DNA of 64,000 bases, from contig NC_005363.1 of assembly GCF_000196175.1 (NCBI RefSeq), positions 3,596,001-3,660,000 on the forward strand, in the 5' to 3' direction. A program made the position numbers and the translations under genes. Position 1 is the first letter of the stretch. Each line of letters opens with the position of its first letter. The stretch comes from Bdellovibrio bacteriovorus HD100. Its GTDB lineage: Bacteria; Bdellovibrionota; Bdellovibrionia; Bdellovibrionales; Bdellovibrionaceae. The notes beneath the pieces are model-generated. The model did not search any database. It had not been told where the DNA came from and was given only the letters and a program-made list of their open reading frames with translations. Below are positions 8,651-16,256 of this stretch, piece after piece.

Positions 8651-9220
8651 ATGAAGCACCTGCTGCTGTCCGTTTTGCTATTCTCTTCTACGAGCTTCGC
8701 CTTTGCGCAGGATCTGCCTGTTGTAGACCAGGTGGACATCCCCCGCTATATGGGAAAGTGGCACGAGATCGCCTCGATCCCCCAGTCTTTTCAAAAACAG
8801 TGTGTCAGCAACACCACGGCCGAATATGAATTACTGACCGACACCAACGAAGTGAAAGTTTTGAATTCATGTCAGACTGAAAAAGGTGATCGCAGCCAGT
8901 CCGAGGGCCGCGCGAAAGTGACCGACCCCACGACGAACGCAAAACTGAAAGTCACCTTCGTGAAAATTGGAGATCGCTGGATTTATATTTTCGGAGGGAA
9001 GTACTGGATCATTCGTCTGGATGAAAACTATCAATTCGCTATCGTGGGCCACCCTAGCCGCGACTATGGCTGGATTTTGTCCCGCACTCCGGATCTGCCG
9101 GCGGCGACTTTGAAGGACCTGACAAGCTTCCTTCAGGAAAAAGGCTATGATCCGTGCAAGTTCCTAACAACCCCGCAGGACGGCGGCCTTACCGAGAAAA
9201 AGCCTCTGTGCCAACTGTAG
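8651..9220 (+). CDS. periplasmic lipocalin (Blc-like)
   Basis: Start ATG 8651 follows AAGGAG; the upstream in-frame ATG at 8627 lacks a site. The 189-residue product has a signal peptide ending in AFAQ. It then has the lipocalin signature YMGKWHEIASIPQSFQKQC, several beta-strand stretches, and the conserved closing part YQFAIVGHPSRDYGWILSR. Lipocalins of this bacterial (Blc/ApoD) group bind lysophospholipids or fatty acids. E. coli Blc is an outer-membrane lipoprotein, whereas this copy has no lipobox Cys and should be soluble in the periplasm or released. Its last 32 bases overlap the end of the convergent gene. Confidence 0.92.
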   Translation: MKHLLLSVLLFSSTSFAFAQDLPVVDQVDIPRYMGKWHEIASIPQSFQKQCVSNTTAEYELLTDTNEVKVLNSCQTEKGDRSQSEGRAKVTDPTTNAKLKVTFVKIGDRWIYIFGGKYWIIRLDENYQFAIVGHPSRDYGWILSRTPDLPAATLKDLTSFLQEKGYDPCKFLTTPQDGGLTEKKPLCQL

Positions 9221-10142
9221 GCAGCACACTTTCAAGCTCGCGAATCAGGTTCTGATTGGCGAGCTCCCACTCGGGTTCTTCTTCCGACTCCAGATCCTGC
9301 GCCAACACTCTTAAGATGCAGAATAAAATCCAGTCAGACATTTCCTGGGATTGATCAGCATTTTGCGGCCACAGGTGCTTCCCCACGAACGCTCTGGCCG
9401 GAGAAAGTTTCACGTGGTCCTCGGACAACAGATGTTCCCACTTGGGATCCGGCTGCGAAGAGAAATCCCGCAGACGGATGTAGTTGTACTGAAAGTCATC
9501 CAGCCCGTCGTGATACAAAGCCTTCACCATCGCCTGGCGATCCTGAAAATGATAAACCGCCAGCACATCGGCAAAGAATTCGGCATAAGCAGCCATGCGG
9601 GAACTGATCAAGCGAAACTGCGGTGAATACACCAGATTCGTCGAATCCCCAACAAACGAAACGTCGCTGGCACCCTTTAAGATCGCAAGCTTTCGCGCCG
9701 AAAGCTGATCCAGCTTGGAAAAAAGATCAGCAAACTCAGGACCGGCGGTCGTTCGCAGGTGTTCATGAAAAATCGCATGCCCGTATTCGTGAGCCGCGCT
9801 GGTGTACAAGTTTGAAAGATGAGTCTCATACTTGCGCCCGTACTTGCCATAAAACACCATACGATAGGGCACCTGCACAATGTGACCGTTGTCAAAACTG
9901 GCATTGTCGGAAGGACCGCCAATCACAAGATTCACAGCCGCAGAGGAATTAAAGGTCACCGCCATTTGATTGAAGATGTCTGACAGAGATTTCGCCAGCG
10001 CGCAGTCTTCGTGTTCAAGAAACACCACTTCACGCACAACCCCGGTGACACCGTCACAGGATACCGAAGTGACGGCCTGAGCCGGCAAAGAGGATAAAAG
10101 CAGAGAAATAAAAAAGCCCAACATGCCCCGAAATATAGACAC
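9189..10142 (-). CDS. secreted protein with HExxH zinc-peptidase motif
   Basis: The protein is about 317 residues from GTG 10142; an ATG at 10124 (311 residues) is an equally possible start because neither has a clear ribosome site. The signal peptide ends SSLPAQA. The motif SAAHEYGHAIFHEH at about residues 115-128 is a zincin HExxH, and the downstream SRMAAYAEFFADVLAVYH contains Glu residues that could be the third zinc ligand. A secreted metallopeptidase acting on prey or self envelope proteins is plausible, but the family was not identified. The gene is convergent with the lipocalin gene and overlaps it by 32 bases. Confidence 0.8.
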   Translation of the reverse strand: MSIFRGMLGFFISLLLSSLPAQAVTSVSCDGVTGVVREVVFLEHEDCALAKSLSDIFNQMAVTFNSSAAVNLVIGGPSDNASFDNGHIVQVPYRMVFYGKYGRKYETHLSNLYTSAAHEYGHAIFHEHLRTTAGPEFADLFSKLDQLSARKLAILKGASDVSFVGDSTNLVYSPQFRLISSRMAAYAEFFADVLAVYHFQDRQAMVKALYHDGLDDFQYNYIRLRDFSSQPDPKWEHLLSEDHVKLSPARAFVGKHLWPQNADQSQEMSDWILFCILRVLAQDLESEEEPEWELANQNLIRELESVLPTVGTEAFSR

Positions 10143-10180
10143 GTTGAGCTTGATTCGAAATAGGTGTGGAAAGAATTACC

Positions 10181-10546
10181 CTATTTTACCTTAACTTTAA
10201 TCTTGGCGTTGGTTTTGGAGCGGCAAGTGGATTCCATCGCAACGGTGGAGCACTCCATTTTTCCGCAGCTCAGGGTCAAGACACGGTTTTCTTTATTCAG
10301 ATCTTTGATTTCGGCTTTCCAGTCGGCGCAGGCTTTTTTCCAGTTCACACGGGCTTCTTTCAGAAGTGGAGCTGCATCGCCTTCGACTTCGTCTTCGCTT
10401 TGGATGACTTCGTATTCGTTTTGGGTTTTAGAGCCTTTTTTGATTTCGATGGTGGTGTCACCATCAGCCGGGATGTCTTTCACGCCGACGGATTGAGCAA
10501 AAGCAAAGGAGCTGATCAGGGACAGGGAAAGGATCAATTTCATCAT
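10181..10546 (-). CDS. small secreted protein, unknown
   Basis: ATG 10546 (MMKLILS) follows GAGGTG at proper spacing, giving 121 residues. The signal peptide ends SFAFAQ. The mature part is charged and contains four cysteines (KKACADW, LSCGKMECS, STCRSK), probably forming two disulphides in the periplasm, and ends in a Lys/Val tail. No family is recognised. It stands alone, separated from the next gene on its strand and preceded by the GC-rich repeat region. Confidence 0.8.
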   Translation of the reverse strand: MMKLILSLSLISSFAFAQSVGVKDIPADGDTTIEIKKGSKTQNEYEVIQSEDEVEGDAAPLLKEARVNWKKACADWKAEIKDLNKENRVLTLSCGKMECSTVAMESTCRSKTNAKIKVKVK

Positions 10547-10619
10547 AGGTTTCACCTCGGTAAGTTGAATAATCCTCGCGCAAGGATTGAGGAACAGCAA
10601 GCAACGACCCACCCCAACA

Positions 10620-10800
10620 ATTCCCAGTTAACCCTCCCCTCACTCCCACCCCTCTCCCGGGGGCAAGGGGCAAAGCCCCAAAAGGGGGGAAAGGGGCCAA
10701 GCCCCAAAAAAGCGGCGCCGAAGGCCAGCCAGAAAAACCGCGGCGCCCGCAGGGCCAGCCAACAATCCCCCAAAGCACCACCGCCCAGTTACCCCATTCC
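10620..10800. repeat. GC-rich low-complexity intergenic region
   Basis: This non-coding stretch is dominated by runs of C and G, with internal repeats. GGCCAGCCA occurs twice, AAGCCCCAAAA-like units occur twice, and CCCAGTTA followed by CCC occurs near both ends. The part CCCCTCTCCCGGGGGCAAGGGG resembles a REP half-site. Open frames here are composition artefacts. No gene or RNA is recognised. Confidence 0.6.
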
Positions 10801-10810
10801 CCCGTATTTT

Positions 10811-10979
10811 CGCTAACTTCGGGTATTTCAGTTAGTTTGGGAGGGGAACCCCCGAAGGAGGGCCTCTGGCGGGGCCACGATGGCCCGAACCGGGGCCCCG
10901 CCCCGGCGCCAGCAGAGCCCGGACGGCGTGCCCGATTAACGGGGTTCCCAAACTAACTGAAATGCGCGGCGAGTTATCG
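10811..10979. repeat. nested inverted repeat element upstream of ffs
   Basis: Outer arms are ATTTCAGTTAGTTTGGGA (10825-10842) plus ACCCC (10848-10852), against their exact complement at 10941-10963. The left arm has a 5-base insertion (10843-10847). Flanks at 10811-10824 and 10964-10979 extend the pairing imperfectly. Inside, GGCGGGGCC (10868-10876) pairs with GGCCCCGCC (10894-10902), and further GC-rich pairs lie between. The whole piece of about 170 bases could fold as one long hairpin. It has no open reading frame of note. It may be a REP/MITE-like non-autonomous element. Confidence 0.75.
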
Positions 10980-11014
10980 AATGTAATCCCCCCACCAATG
11001 GGATACATCCAGCG

Positions 11015-11114
11015 GTGGCCGGGTCCCATACAATAGCTCTCTTGACGAATCCCGCTAGGTCCGGAAGGAAGCAACGGCACTCGAGGGACTATGTGATATG
11101 GGGTGCTCGGCCAC
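11015..11114 (+). ncRNA. ffs: signal recognition particle RNA (4.5S, small bacterial type)
   Basis: The conserved SRP core GGTCCGGAAGGAAGCAACGG lies at 11058-11077 with its GGAA tetraloop. The ends pair: GTGGCCGGG-TCCCATA at the 5' side with TATGGGG and CGGCCAC at the 3' side, giving a rod of about 100 bases. Eight T residues follow directly (11115-11122) and would act as terminator. The RNA binds Ffh and targets membrane and exported proteins to FtsY and the translocon. An SRP RNA gene also lies directly upstream of dnaX in Bacillus, so the location agrees with the assignment. Confidence 0.93.
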
Positions 11115-11150
11115 TTTTTTTTCCTGTTTCATGATCTTGAGGGGTGGATT

Positions 11151-12968
11151 TTGTCTTATCAGGTGATTGCACGCAAATGGCGTCCCCAATCATTTACCGA
11201 CGTTGTCGGGCAAAATCATATTACCCAAACACTTTCCAATGCTCTTAAAAACGGTCGCTTGCCTCACGCCCTGCTTTTCACAGGTCCGCGTGGTACAGGA
11301 AAAACTTCTTCTGCCCGTATCCTTGCCAAAGCTCTTCGCTGTCCGAATGCCCAGAACTTTGTTCCGTGCAATGACTGCTATTCGTGCAACGAGATCGCGG
11401 GCGGTTCCAGCATTGACGTGATCGAGATCGATGGAGCTTCCAACAACGGTGTGGATGCGATCCGTGAACTTCGCGACACTGTGGCTTTCATGCCTTCCAG
11501 TGGAAAATACAAAATCTATATCATCGACGAAGTGCACATGCTTTCCACCAGCGCCTTCAACGCCCTGTTGAAGACATTGGAAGAGCCGCCGGCTCACGTG
11601 GTGTTCATCATGGCCACCACCGAAGTGCACAAGATCCCGCAGACGATTCTGTCCCGCTGTCAGCGTTTTGATTTCCGCCGTATCTCCACCCGCTCTATCA
11701 CCGAACGCCTGAAACTGATCTGTGATCGCGAAGGCGTGACGGCGGATGATGAGGCTTTGTGGGTGGTGGCTCGTCAAGGTGACGGATCCATGCGTGACTC
11801 GCAAAGTTTGCTGGATCAGGTGATCACTTTTGCCAACGGTCCTTTAACCCGCGCCAGTGTGGTTGAAATCCTGGGTCTGACGGACCGGGCTTTGCTTTTT
11901 GAAACTTTGAACGCCCTGATTGATCGCAACTCTCAGGCGGTTTTGAAAGTGATTGAGAAAATCGCTGCGGCCGGTTTTGAGCCGCACTTGTATTCTCAGG
12001 ATCTTTTGGAAATGATCCGCAACCTGCTTCTGATCAAAGTATCTGAAGCCCAAGCCAGTCAGATTCTGGAAATGCCGGACTCTGAACTGCAGGCTTTGAG
12101 CGAAATGGCTCAGCGTCTGCCGGAAGAAGACATTCACATGCTCTTCGACATGGCTTTGAAGGGGGGCTCGGACATTCCGCGCGCCCAGGACCCTCGCATT
12201 GTACTTGAAGTGACTTTGCTGCGCATGGCTTCTGCTCCCAAACTTGTGGATCTGAAGACTTTGTTGCAAGGCGGAGCTATCCCCTCTCACAGCGCAGGTG
12301 GGGCCAGGCCCTACGTTCCGCCGGTAAGCCTTCCCGTAAAAGGACATGATCGCATCGAAGAATCCCAGAAGGTTCTGGATGGACCGACCGGTCTTGAGGC
12401 GATGAAGGCAGCACTGAACAAAGCTTCTTCCGCGGCCTCTTCCCTGAAATCAAATCCCGCACCAGCGGCAAAGCCTGCGGCGACCGCACCGGCCGCTCCG
12501 GTTCCGGCAGCTCAACCAACTCCGGTTGTTGAAAGCAAACCGAAAATTGCCTCTGGTTCCACCTCTAAAGAGCGCTGGGTGAACTTTGTTGAACTGCTTC
12601 GTCAGGACGACGCTTTGTTTGCAGCGAAAGTGGAAAATTTACTGTTTGTTAAGGAAGAGGGAAAGCTGATCAGCCTTGGCGTTCCTGTGAAATTGGCCTT
12701 TCTGAAAGACCAAATGGCTGACGCCCAAGTGCGCAAAAAACTACAGGGATTTATTGATTCGTACTGGGGTGCTGGGTATTCTTTTGAAGTATTGATGAGT
12801 CGTGATCAGGTCGGCGAATCCGCCCAAGCCATCCAGCAGAAAAAAGTGCAGATGGCCGAAGAGGATCTGCGCAACAAGATCATTGAAAACCCGATGGTTA
12901 AAGCCGCTCAAACCGTGTTCAAGGGACAGATCAAGTCCATCGTTGAACTGAACAAGCGCGGCCACTAA
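11151..12968 (+). CDS. dnaX: DNA polymerase III subunit gamma/tau
   Basis: This is the clamp-loader ATPase and tau organiser of the replisome. I place the start at TTG 11151 (MSYQVIARKWRPQSF) after GAGGGG, because an upstream frame would overlap the SRP RNA. The 605-residue protein has the Walker A motif GPRGTGKT (45-52), zinc-module cysteines C64, C73, C76 and C79, IIDEVHML (Walker B), and the SRCQRF sensor segment. A Pro/Ala-rich linker at about 430-465 precedes the tau C-terminal region. It is followed after 13 bases by ybaB and then recR, the classical dnaX-ybaB-recR order. No convincing frameshift site for a short gamma form was seen. Confidence 0.96.
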   Translation: MSYQVIARKWRPQSFTDVVGQNHITQTLSNALKNGRLPHALLFTGPRGTGKTSSARILAKALRCPNAQNFVPCNDCYSCNEIAGGSSIDVIEIDGASNNGVDAIRELRDTVAFMPSSGKYKIYIIDEVHMLSTSAFNALLKTLEEPPAHVVFIMATTEVHKIPQTILSRCQRFDFRRISTRSITERLKLICDREGVTADDEALWVVARQGDGSMRDSQSLLDQVITFANGPLTRASVVEILGLTDRALLFETLNALIDRNSQAVLKVIEKIAAAGFEPHLYSQDLLEMIRNLLLIKVSEAQASQILEMPDSELQALSEMAQRLPEEDIHMLFDMALKGGSDIPRAQDPRIVLEVTLLRMASAPKLVDLKTLLQGGAIPSHSAGGARPYVPPVSLPVKGHDRIEESQKVLDGPTGLEAMKAALNKASSAASSLKSNPAPAAKPAATAPAAPVPAAQPTPVVESKPKIASGSTSKERWVNFVELLRQDDALFAAKVENLLFVKEEGKLISLGVPVKLAFLKDQMADAQVRKKLQGFIDSYWGAGYSFEVLMSRDQVGESAQAIQQKKVQMAEEDLRNKIIENPMVKAAQTVFKGQIKSIVELNKRGH

Positions 12969-12981
12969 AAAAGGAGATTTT

Positions 12982-13305
12982 ATGAAGGGTATGCCCGGCG
13001 GAATGGCCCAGCTGATGAAGCAAGCCAACCAAATGCAGATGAAAATGAAGAAAGCCCAGGAAGAACTTGCAAAAGTTGAGTACGAAGCAACTTCCGGTGG
13101 CGGCGCTGTAAAAGTAAAAGTGAACGGCGACCACTTGATCACGGCATTGACCATCGACCCTGAAGTTTTGAAAGCTGGCGATGTTGAGATGCTTCAGGAC
13201 ATGATCCTGTCTGCAACCAACGAAGCAGTTAAAACAGCCCGTGATACTTCCGCTAAAGAAATGGAAAAAATCACTGGCGGCCTAAATATCCCAGGAATGT
13301 TCTAA
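12982..13305 (+). CDS. ybaB: YbaB/EbfC nucleoid-associated protein
   Basis: This 107-residue protein is typical of YbaB/EbfC, small dimeric DNA-binding proteins that coat the nucleoid. The N-terminal helix MAQLMKQANQMQMKMKKAQEEL forms the tweezer-like coiled coil. The centre has VEYEATSGGGAVKVKVNGD and the C-terminal helix includes LILSATNEAVKTARD-like sequence. A strong AAGGAG site precedes ATG 12982. It lies between dnaX and recR, as in most bacteria. Confidence 0.96.
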   Translation: MKGMPGGMAQLMKQANQMQMKMKKAQEELAKVEYEATSGGGAVKVKVNGDHLITALTIDPEVLKAGDVEMLQDMILSATNEAVKTARDTSAKEMEKITGGLNIPGMF

Positions 13306-13363
13306 GGCTGGCCTGCGGCCACAGTGCTGAGGGCGCCACGGGCGTCCGAAGCTGGAGTAGTAA

Positions 13364-13978
13364 GTGTTACATATTTCTGCCCTTGAAAAATTAGTCCACG
13401 AGTTGAGCCGTCTGCCTGGTATCGGGCCGAAGACTGCTCAGCGTCTGGCTTATTACATTCTGCGCACCGGGAACGAATACCCGGAGCGTTTGAGTGAGGC
13501 GCTTTTGCGCGTCAAGGCTGAAGTTCACGACTGCCCAACCTGCTTCAACTACACCGACACGGATATCTGCCGCTATTGTGAGGATTCTCACCGTTCGGAT
13601 GAATCCATCTGTGTGGTTGAAGAACCCTCCGACATCATGAGAATTGAATCTTCGGGCGCATTCCGTGGCCGCTACCATGTTTTGCATGGGGCGATTTCCC
13701 CACTGGAAGGCATCGGTCCCAAAGAATTGAAAATCAAAGAGCTGATCGACCGTGTTGAAGACGGTTTGAGCGGCACAGGTCCTGCGATCAAGGAAATCAT
13801 CCTTGCATTGGATGCAGACCTTGAGGGCGACACCACCATTTTGTACCTGGCAAAGCAGCTGCAGGGCAAAGGCTTGAAACTTTCTCGCATTGCCCATGGA
13901 GTTCCTATTGGCAGCGACATCGATTTCGTAGATGATAGAACGATGGGTCGCGCCCTGCAAAACCGCGTGGAGCTGTAA
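13364..13978 (+). CDS. recR: recombination protein RecR
   Basis: RecR works with RecF and RecO to load RecA on gapped DNA. The 204-residue protein has the helix-hairpin-helix LPGIGPKTAQRLA, a C4 zinc finger (CPTC...CRYC, about residues 57-74), and a Toprim domain starting ICVVEEPSDIMRIE. The start is GTG 13364 with GGAG six bases upstream. The last base of its stop codon is the first base of the mglA start (TAATG, 13976-13980), so expression of the two is coupled. Confidence 0.97.
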   Translation: MLHISALEKLVHELSRLPGIGPKTAQRLAYYILRTGNEYPERLSEALLRVKAEVHDCPTCFNYTDTDICRYCEDSHRSDESICVVEEPSDIMRIESSGAFRGRYHVLHGAISPLEGIGPKELKIKELIDRVEDGLSGTGPAIKEIILALDADLEGDTTILYLAKQLQGKGLKLSRIAHGVPIGSDIDFVDDRTMGRALQNRVEL

Positions 13979-14571
13979 TGTCCTTTATTAACTACAATGC
14001 CAAAGAAATTCACTGCAAAGTCGTGTACTACGGCCCCTCCCTGGGCGGTAAAACCACGAACATCCAGTGGGTTTACCAAAAAACAGCGGAGGACCAAAAA
14101 TCCAAGCTGGTGGCATTGAATACGGACATCGAGCGCACCCTGTTCTTTGACTTCCTGCCATTGAACGTCGGCGACATCCGTGGTTTTAAAACCCGCTTCC
14201 ACCTGTACACCGTTCCAGGTCAGGTTGTTTACGATGCTTCCCGCAAGCTGATCCTGAAAGGATTGGATGGTGTGATATTCGTGGCGGACTCCCAAATTGA
14301 ACGTATGGATGAAAACTTAGAGTCCCTGCGCAATCTGGAAAGAAATCTGGAACAACAAGGCTACGACATCCGGGAAATCCCGCTGATCATGCAGTACAAC
14401 AAGCGTGATTTGCCGAACGTGGCGTCCCTGGCAGAGCTTAGAAGTGCTCTGAACCCTTATAACGCCCCTGAAATCGAGGGCTGCGCTTCTGAAGGCCGTG
14501 GCGTCTTTGAATCGCTTAAAACCGTTTCCAAATCCATTATCAACGTTCTAAAAGGCGGAACGACTCTGTAA
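13978..14571 (+). CDS. mglA: MglA-family polarity GTPase
   Basis: MglA is a small Ras-like GTPase. In Myxococcus it sets cell polarity for gliding. In B. bacteriovorus the homologue (Bd3734 in strain HD100, from memory) affects prey entry together with RomR. The 197-residue protein has the P-loop YYGPSLGGKTTN (about 18-28), the PGQ switch region YTVPGQVVYD, and the guanine-specificity motif QYNKRDLP. It overlaps recR by one base and precedes nadA. The cognate GAP MglB is not in the window. Confidence 0.94.
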   Translation: MSFINYNAKEIHCKVVYYGPSLGGKTTNIQWVYQKTAEDQKSKLVALNTDIERTLFFDFLPLNVGDIRGFKTRFHLYTVPGQVVYDASRKLILKGLDGVIFVADSQIERMDENLESLRNLERNLEQQGYDIREIPLIMQYNKRDLPNVASLAELRSALNPYNAPEIEGCASEGRGVFESLKTVSKSIINVLKGGTTL

Positions 14572-14603
14572 AACTTGGCCGTCATGGCTGGGCTTTTGTG
14601 GGG

Positions 14604-14631
14604 TTGCATTTCGTTCTCTTCGTGCTATATG
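14604..14631 (+). promoter_or_regulatory. probable promoter of nadA
   Basis: TTGCAT (14604-14609) and TATATG (14626-14631) are 16 bases apart in the 105-base gap between mglA and nadA. A start near 14638 would give nadA a leader of about 40 bases. This rests on pattern only. Confidence 0.45.
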
Positions 14632-14676
14632 AGGCCCATCTGTATTCATTTGGGTTACAATAGGCCCGAGGTAGAT

Positions 14677-15642
14677 ATGTCTTATGATATTGCTGCTGAT
14701 ATTCAGCGCCTGAAAAAAGAAAAAAACGCCGTCATTCTGGCTCACTATTATGAAGATGGTGATATCCAGGATATCGCCGACTATGTCGGTGACAGCTTCT
14801 ATCTGGCGAAGATGGGCCAACAGGTACAGCAAGACACCATCCTGCTGGCCGGTGTTGTGTTCATGGCTGAAAGCGTGAAGATCCTAAATCCCACCAAAAC
14901 AGTTTTGGTTCCGGACATGGAAGCCAGCTGTTCTCTTGTCAAAGGCGCGCCTTACGATCAGTACCTGGCGTGGCGCCGCCAGCACCCGGACGGGATTGCG
15001 GTGACCTACATTAATTCCAGCGCGGAAGTGAAATCCATTTCTGATGTGATCATCACTTCTTCCAATGCTCAGCAGATCGTTGAATCCATTCCGAAAGACC
15101 GCAAGATCTTGTTCGGACCGGATCAGCACCTGGGTCGCTGGTTGATGAAAAAACTAAATCGTGAATTTGTCCTGTGGCCAGGGGCGTGCGAAGTGCACGT
15201 GCTGTTCAATGCCCGCAAACTTCACGAACTGATCGCCCAACACCCGGATGCGGTGGTGATTGCGCACCCTGAGTGCGATGAATCCGTGTTGCAGTATGCT
15301 TCTGTGGCAGGCTCCACTTCCCGTTTGCTGGAAGAGGTTCAGAAAAACCCGGCGAAGAAATTCATCGTGGCCACTGAAACTGGTATTTTCCACCAGATGC
15401 AAAAACTTCGTCCGGACGTGACGCTGATTCAAGCGCCGGTTCTGGATGCCGGTTGTTCTTGCAACAACTGCCCGTACATGAAGATGAACAACATGGAAAA
15501 GATCAAACACGCTTTGGAAACATTCCAGCCGCAAGTGGGCCTGGATGAGGCATTGCGCCTGAAAGCCAAGGTGTCTTTGGATCGCATGATGGACATCACC
15601 AGCGGCAAACCTGTCAGCTGGCCTGCGGAATTCACGGTTTAA
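14677..15642 (+). CDS. nadA: quinolinate synthase
   Basis: NadA condenses iminoaspartate and dihydroxyacetone phosphate to quinolinate in NAD synthesis, using a [4Fe-4S] cluster. ATG 14677 (MSYDIAADIQ), with GAGG upstream, was preferred over the earlier in-frame ATG. The 321-residue protein has the family hallmarks: AVILAHYYEDGDIQDIADYVGDS near the start, cluster cysteines in DMEASCSL, GACEVH and CSCNNCPYMKMN, and NSSAEVKS. NadB and NadC are not in the window. The phosphopantetheinyl transferase-like gene follows after 7 bases. Confidence 0.97.
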   Translation: MSYDIAADIQRLKKEKNAVILAHYYEDGDIQDIADYVGDSFYLAKMGQQVQQDTILLAGVVFMAESVKILNPTKTVLVPDMEASCSLVKGAPYDQYLAWRRQHPDGIAVTYINSSAEVKSISDVIITSSNAQQIVESIPKDRKILFGPDQHLGRWLMKKLNREFVLWPGACEVHVLFNARKLHELIAQHPDAVVIAHPECDESVLQYASVAGSTSRLLEEVQKNPAKKFIVATETGIFHQMQKLRPDVTLIQAPVLDAGCSCNNCPYMKMNNMEKIKHALETFQPQVGLDEALRLKAKVSLDRMMDITSGKPVSWPAEFTV

Positions 15643-15649
15643 TTCTTTT

Positions 15650-16186
15650 ATGGACTCTTTGGTTGTATCTGAAAAACTGACAGAGTCCGCGCGAAAGCTT
15701 CTTCAGTCTCCGGGTTTGCAAATTCATGCCCGCCCGGAATGGGGAAGCCACAATCCCGCACATCGCGACCTGATCCGTGCGGAAATTCAAAAACTGCTTC
15801 CTGAAAACTGGCACTCTTCCACTTCCCACACGGAAGGCTTGGGTGTCATCATTCTTTCGGCTTCGCCAATTGGTGTGGATGTCGAAGTCACCGAGCGTGT
15901 GACTGACAAAACCGTGGCCCGCGTGTCGTCACAAGAAGAACTGGCGGCGGCCCCGAGTGCGGCGGCCTTGTGGTGTGCGAAAGAGGCGTGTTTTAAGGCG
16001 CTTCGTTCGTATGATCAGCCGTCGGTGATCTCTAAAATTTCTATAGGGGCGTGGGAAAATATAGATTCTCATACTGAGACATTCTGTCTTTTAAACCCTG
16101 AAGCGTTTAATTCCTCCTCTGAAAACAGGGGTGTCGTGATGAAAATTTCCACCTGGAGTTTGGCCTTTTTTATTTTTCCCTCTTAA
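15650..16186 (+). CDS. 4'-phosphopantetheinyl transferase superfamily protein
   Basis: This 178-residue protein carries the two diagnostic patches of the family. PIGVDVEVTERV holds the Mg-binding Asp/Glu (GxDxE), and WCAKEACFKALR holds the second Glu and the Lys (W-x-x-KEA). An upstream SSTSHTEGLGV resembles the CoA-binding S-x-SH segment. Such enzymes move the phosphopantetheine arm from CoA to an acyl carrier or peptidyl carrier protein. The protein is longer than AcpS and shorter than Sfp. The ribosome site is weak, so it may depend on nadA translation 7 bases upstream. Confidence 0.82.
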   Translation: MDSLVVSEKLTESARKLLQSPGLQIHARPEWGSHNPAHRDLIRAEIQKLLPENWHSSTSHTEGLGVIILSASPIGVDVEVTERVTDKTVARVSSQEELAAAPSAAALWCAKEACFKALRSYDQPSVISKISIGAWENIDSHTETFCLLNPEAFNSSSENRGVVMKISTWSLAFFIFPS

Positions 16187-16256
16187 CTTTGGTCGAGTCC
16201 TGCCGAAGAGTTTATTAACCGACGCTAATGCAGTTTGTTTTTAAGGTAGGTGAAAA

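Noticed and set aside
10464-10781. Open frames across the GC-rich tract
   Set aside because: They reflect base composition only; the translations are low-complexity and start in the repeat region.
10981-11008. Hairpin ATGTAATCCC/GGGATACAT before ffs as an Alu-type extension of the SRP RNA
   Set aside because: The SRP ends already pair at 11015 and 11114; the hairpin is outside and lacks the Alu sequence features.
12830-12850. A run of A codons in dnaX that might allow programmed frameshifting
   Set aside because: The heptamer does not match A AAA AAG in frame and no stem-loop or Shine-Dalgarno stimulator is evident nearby.
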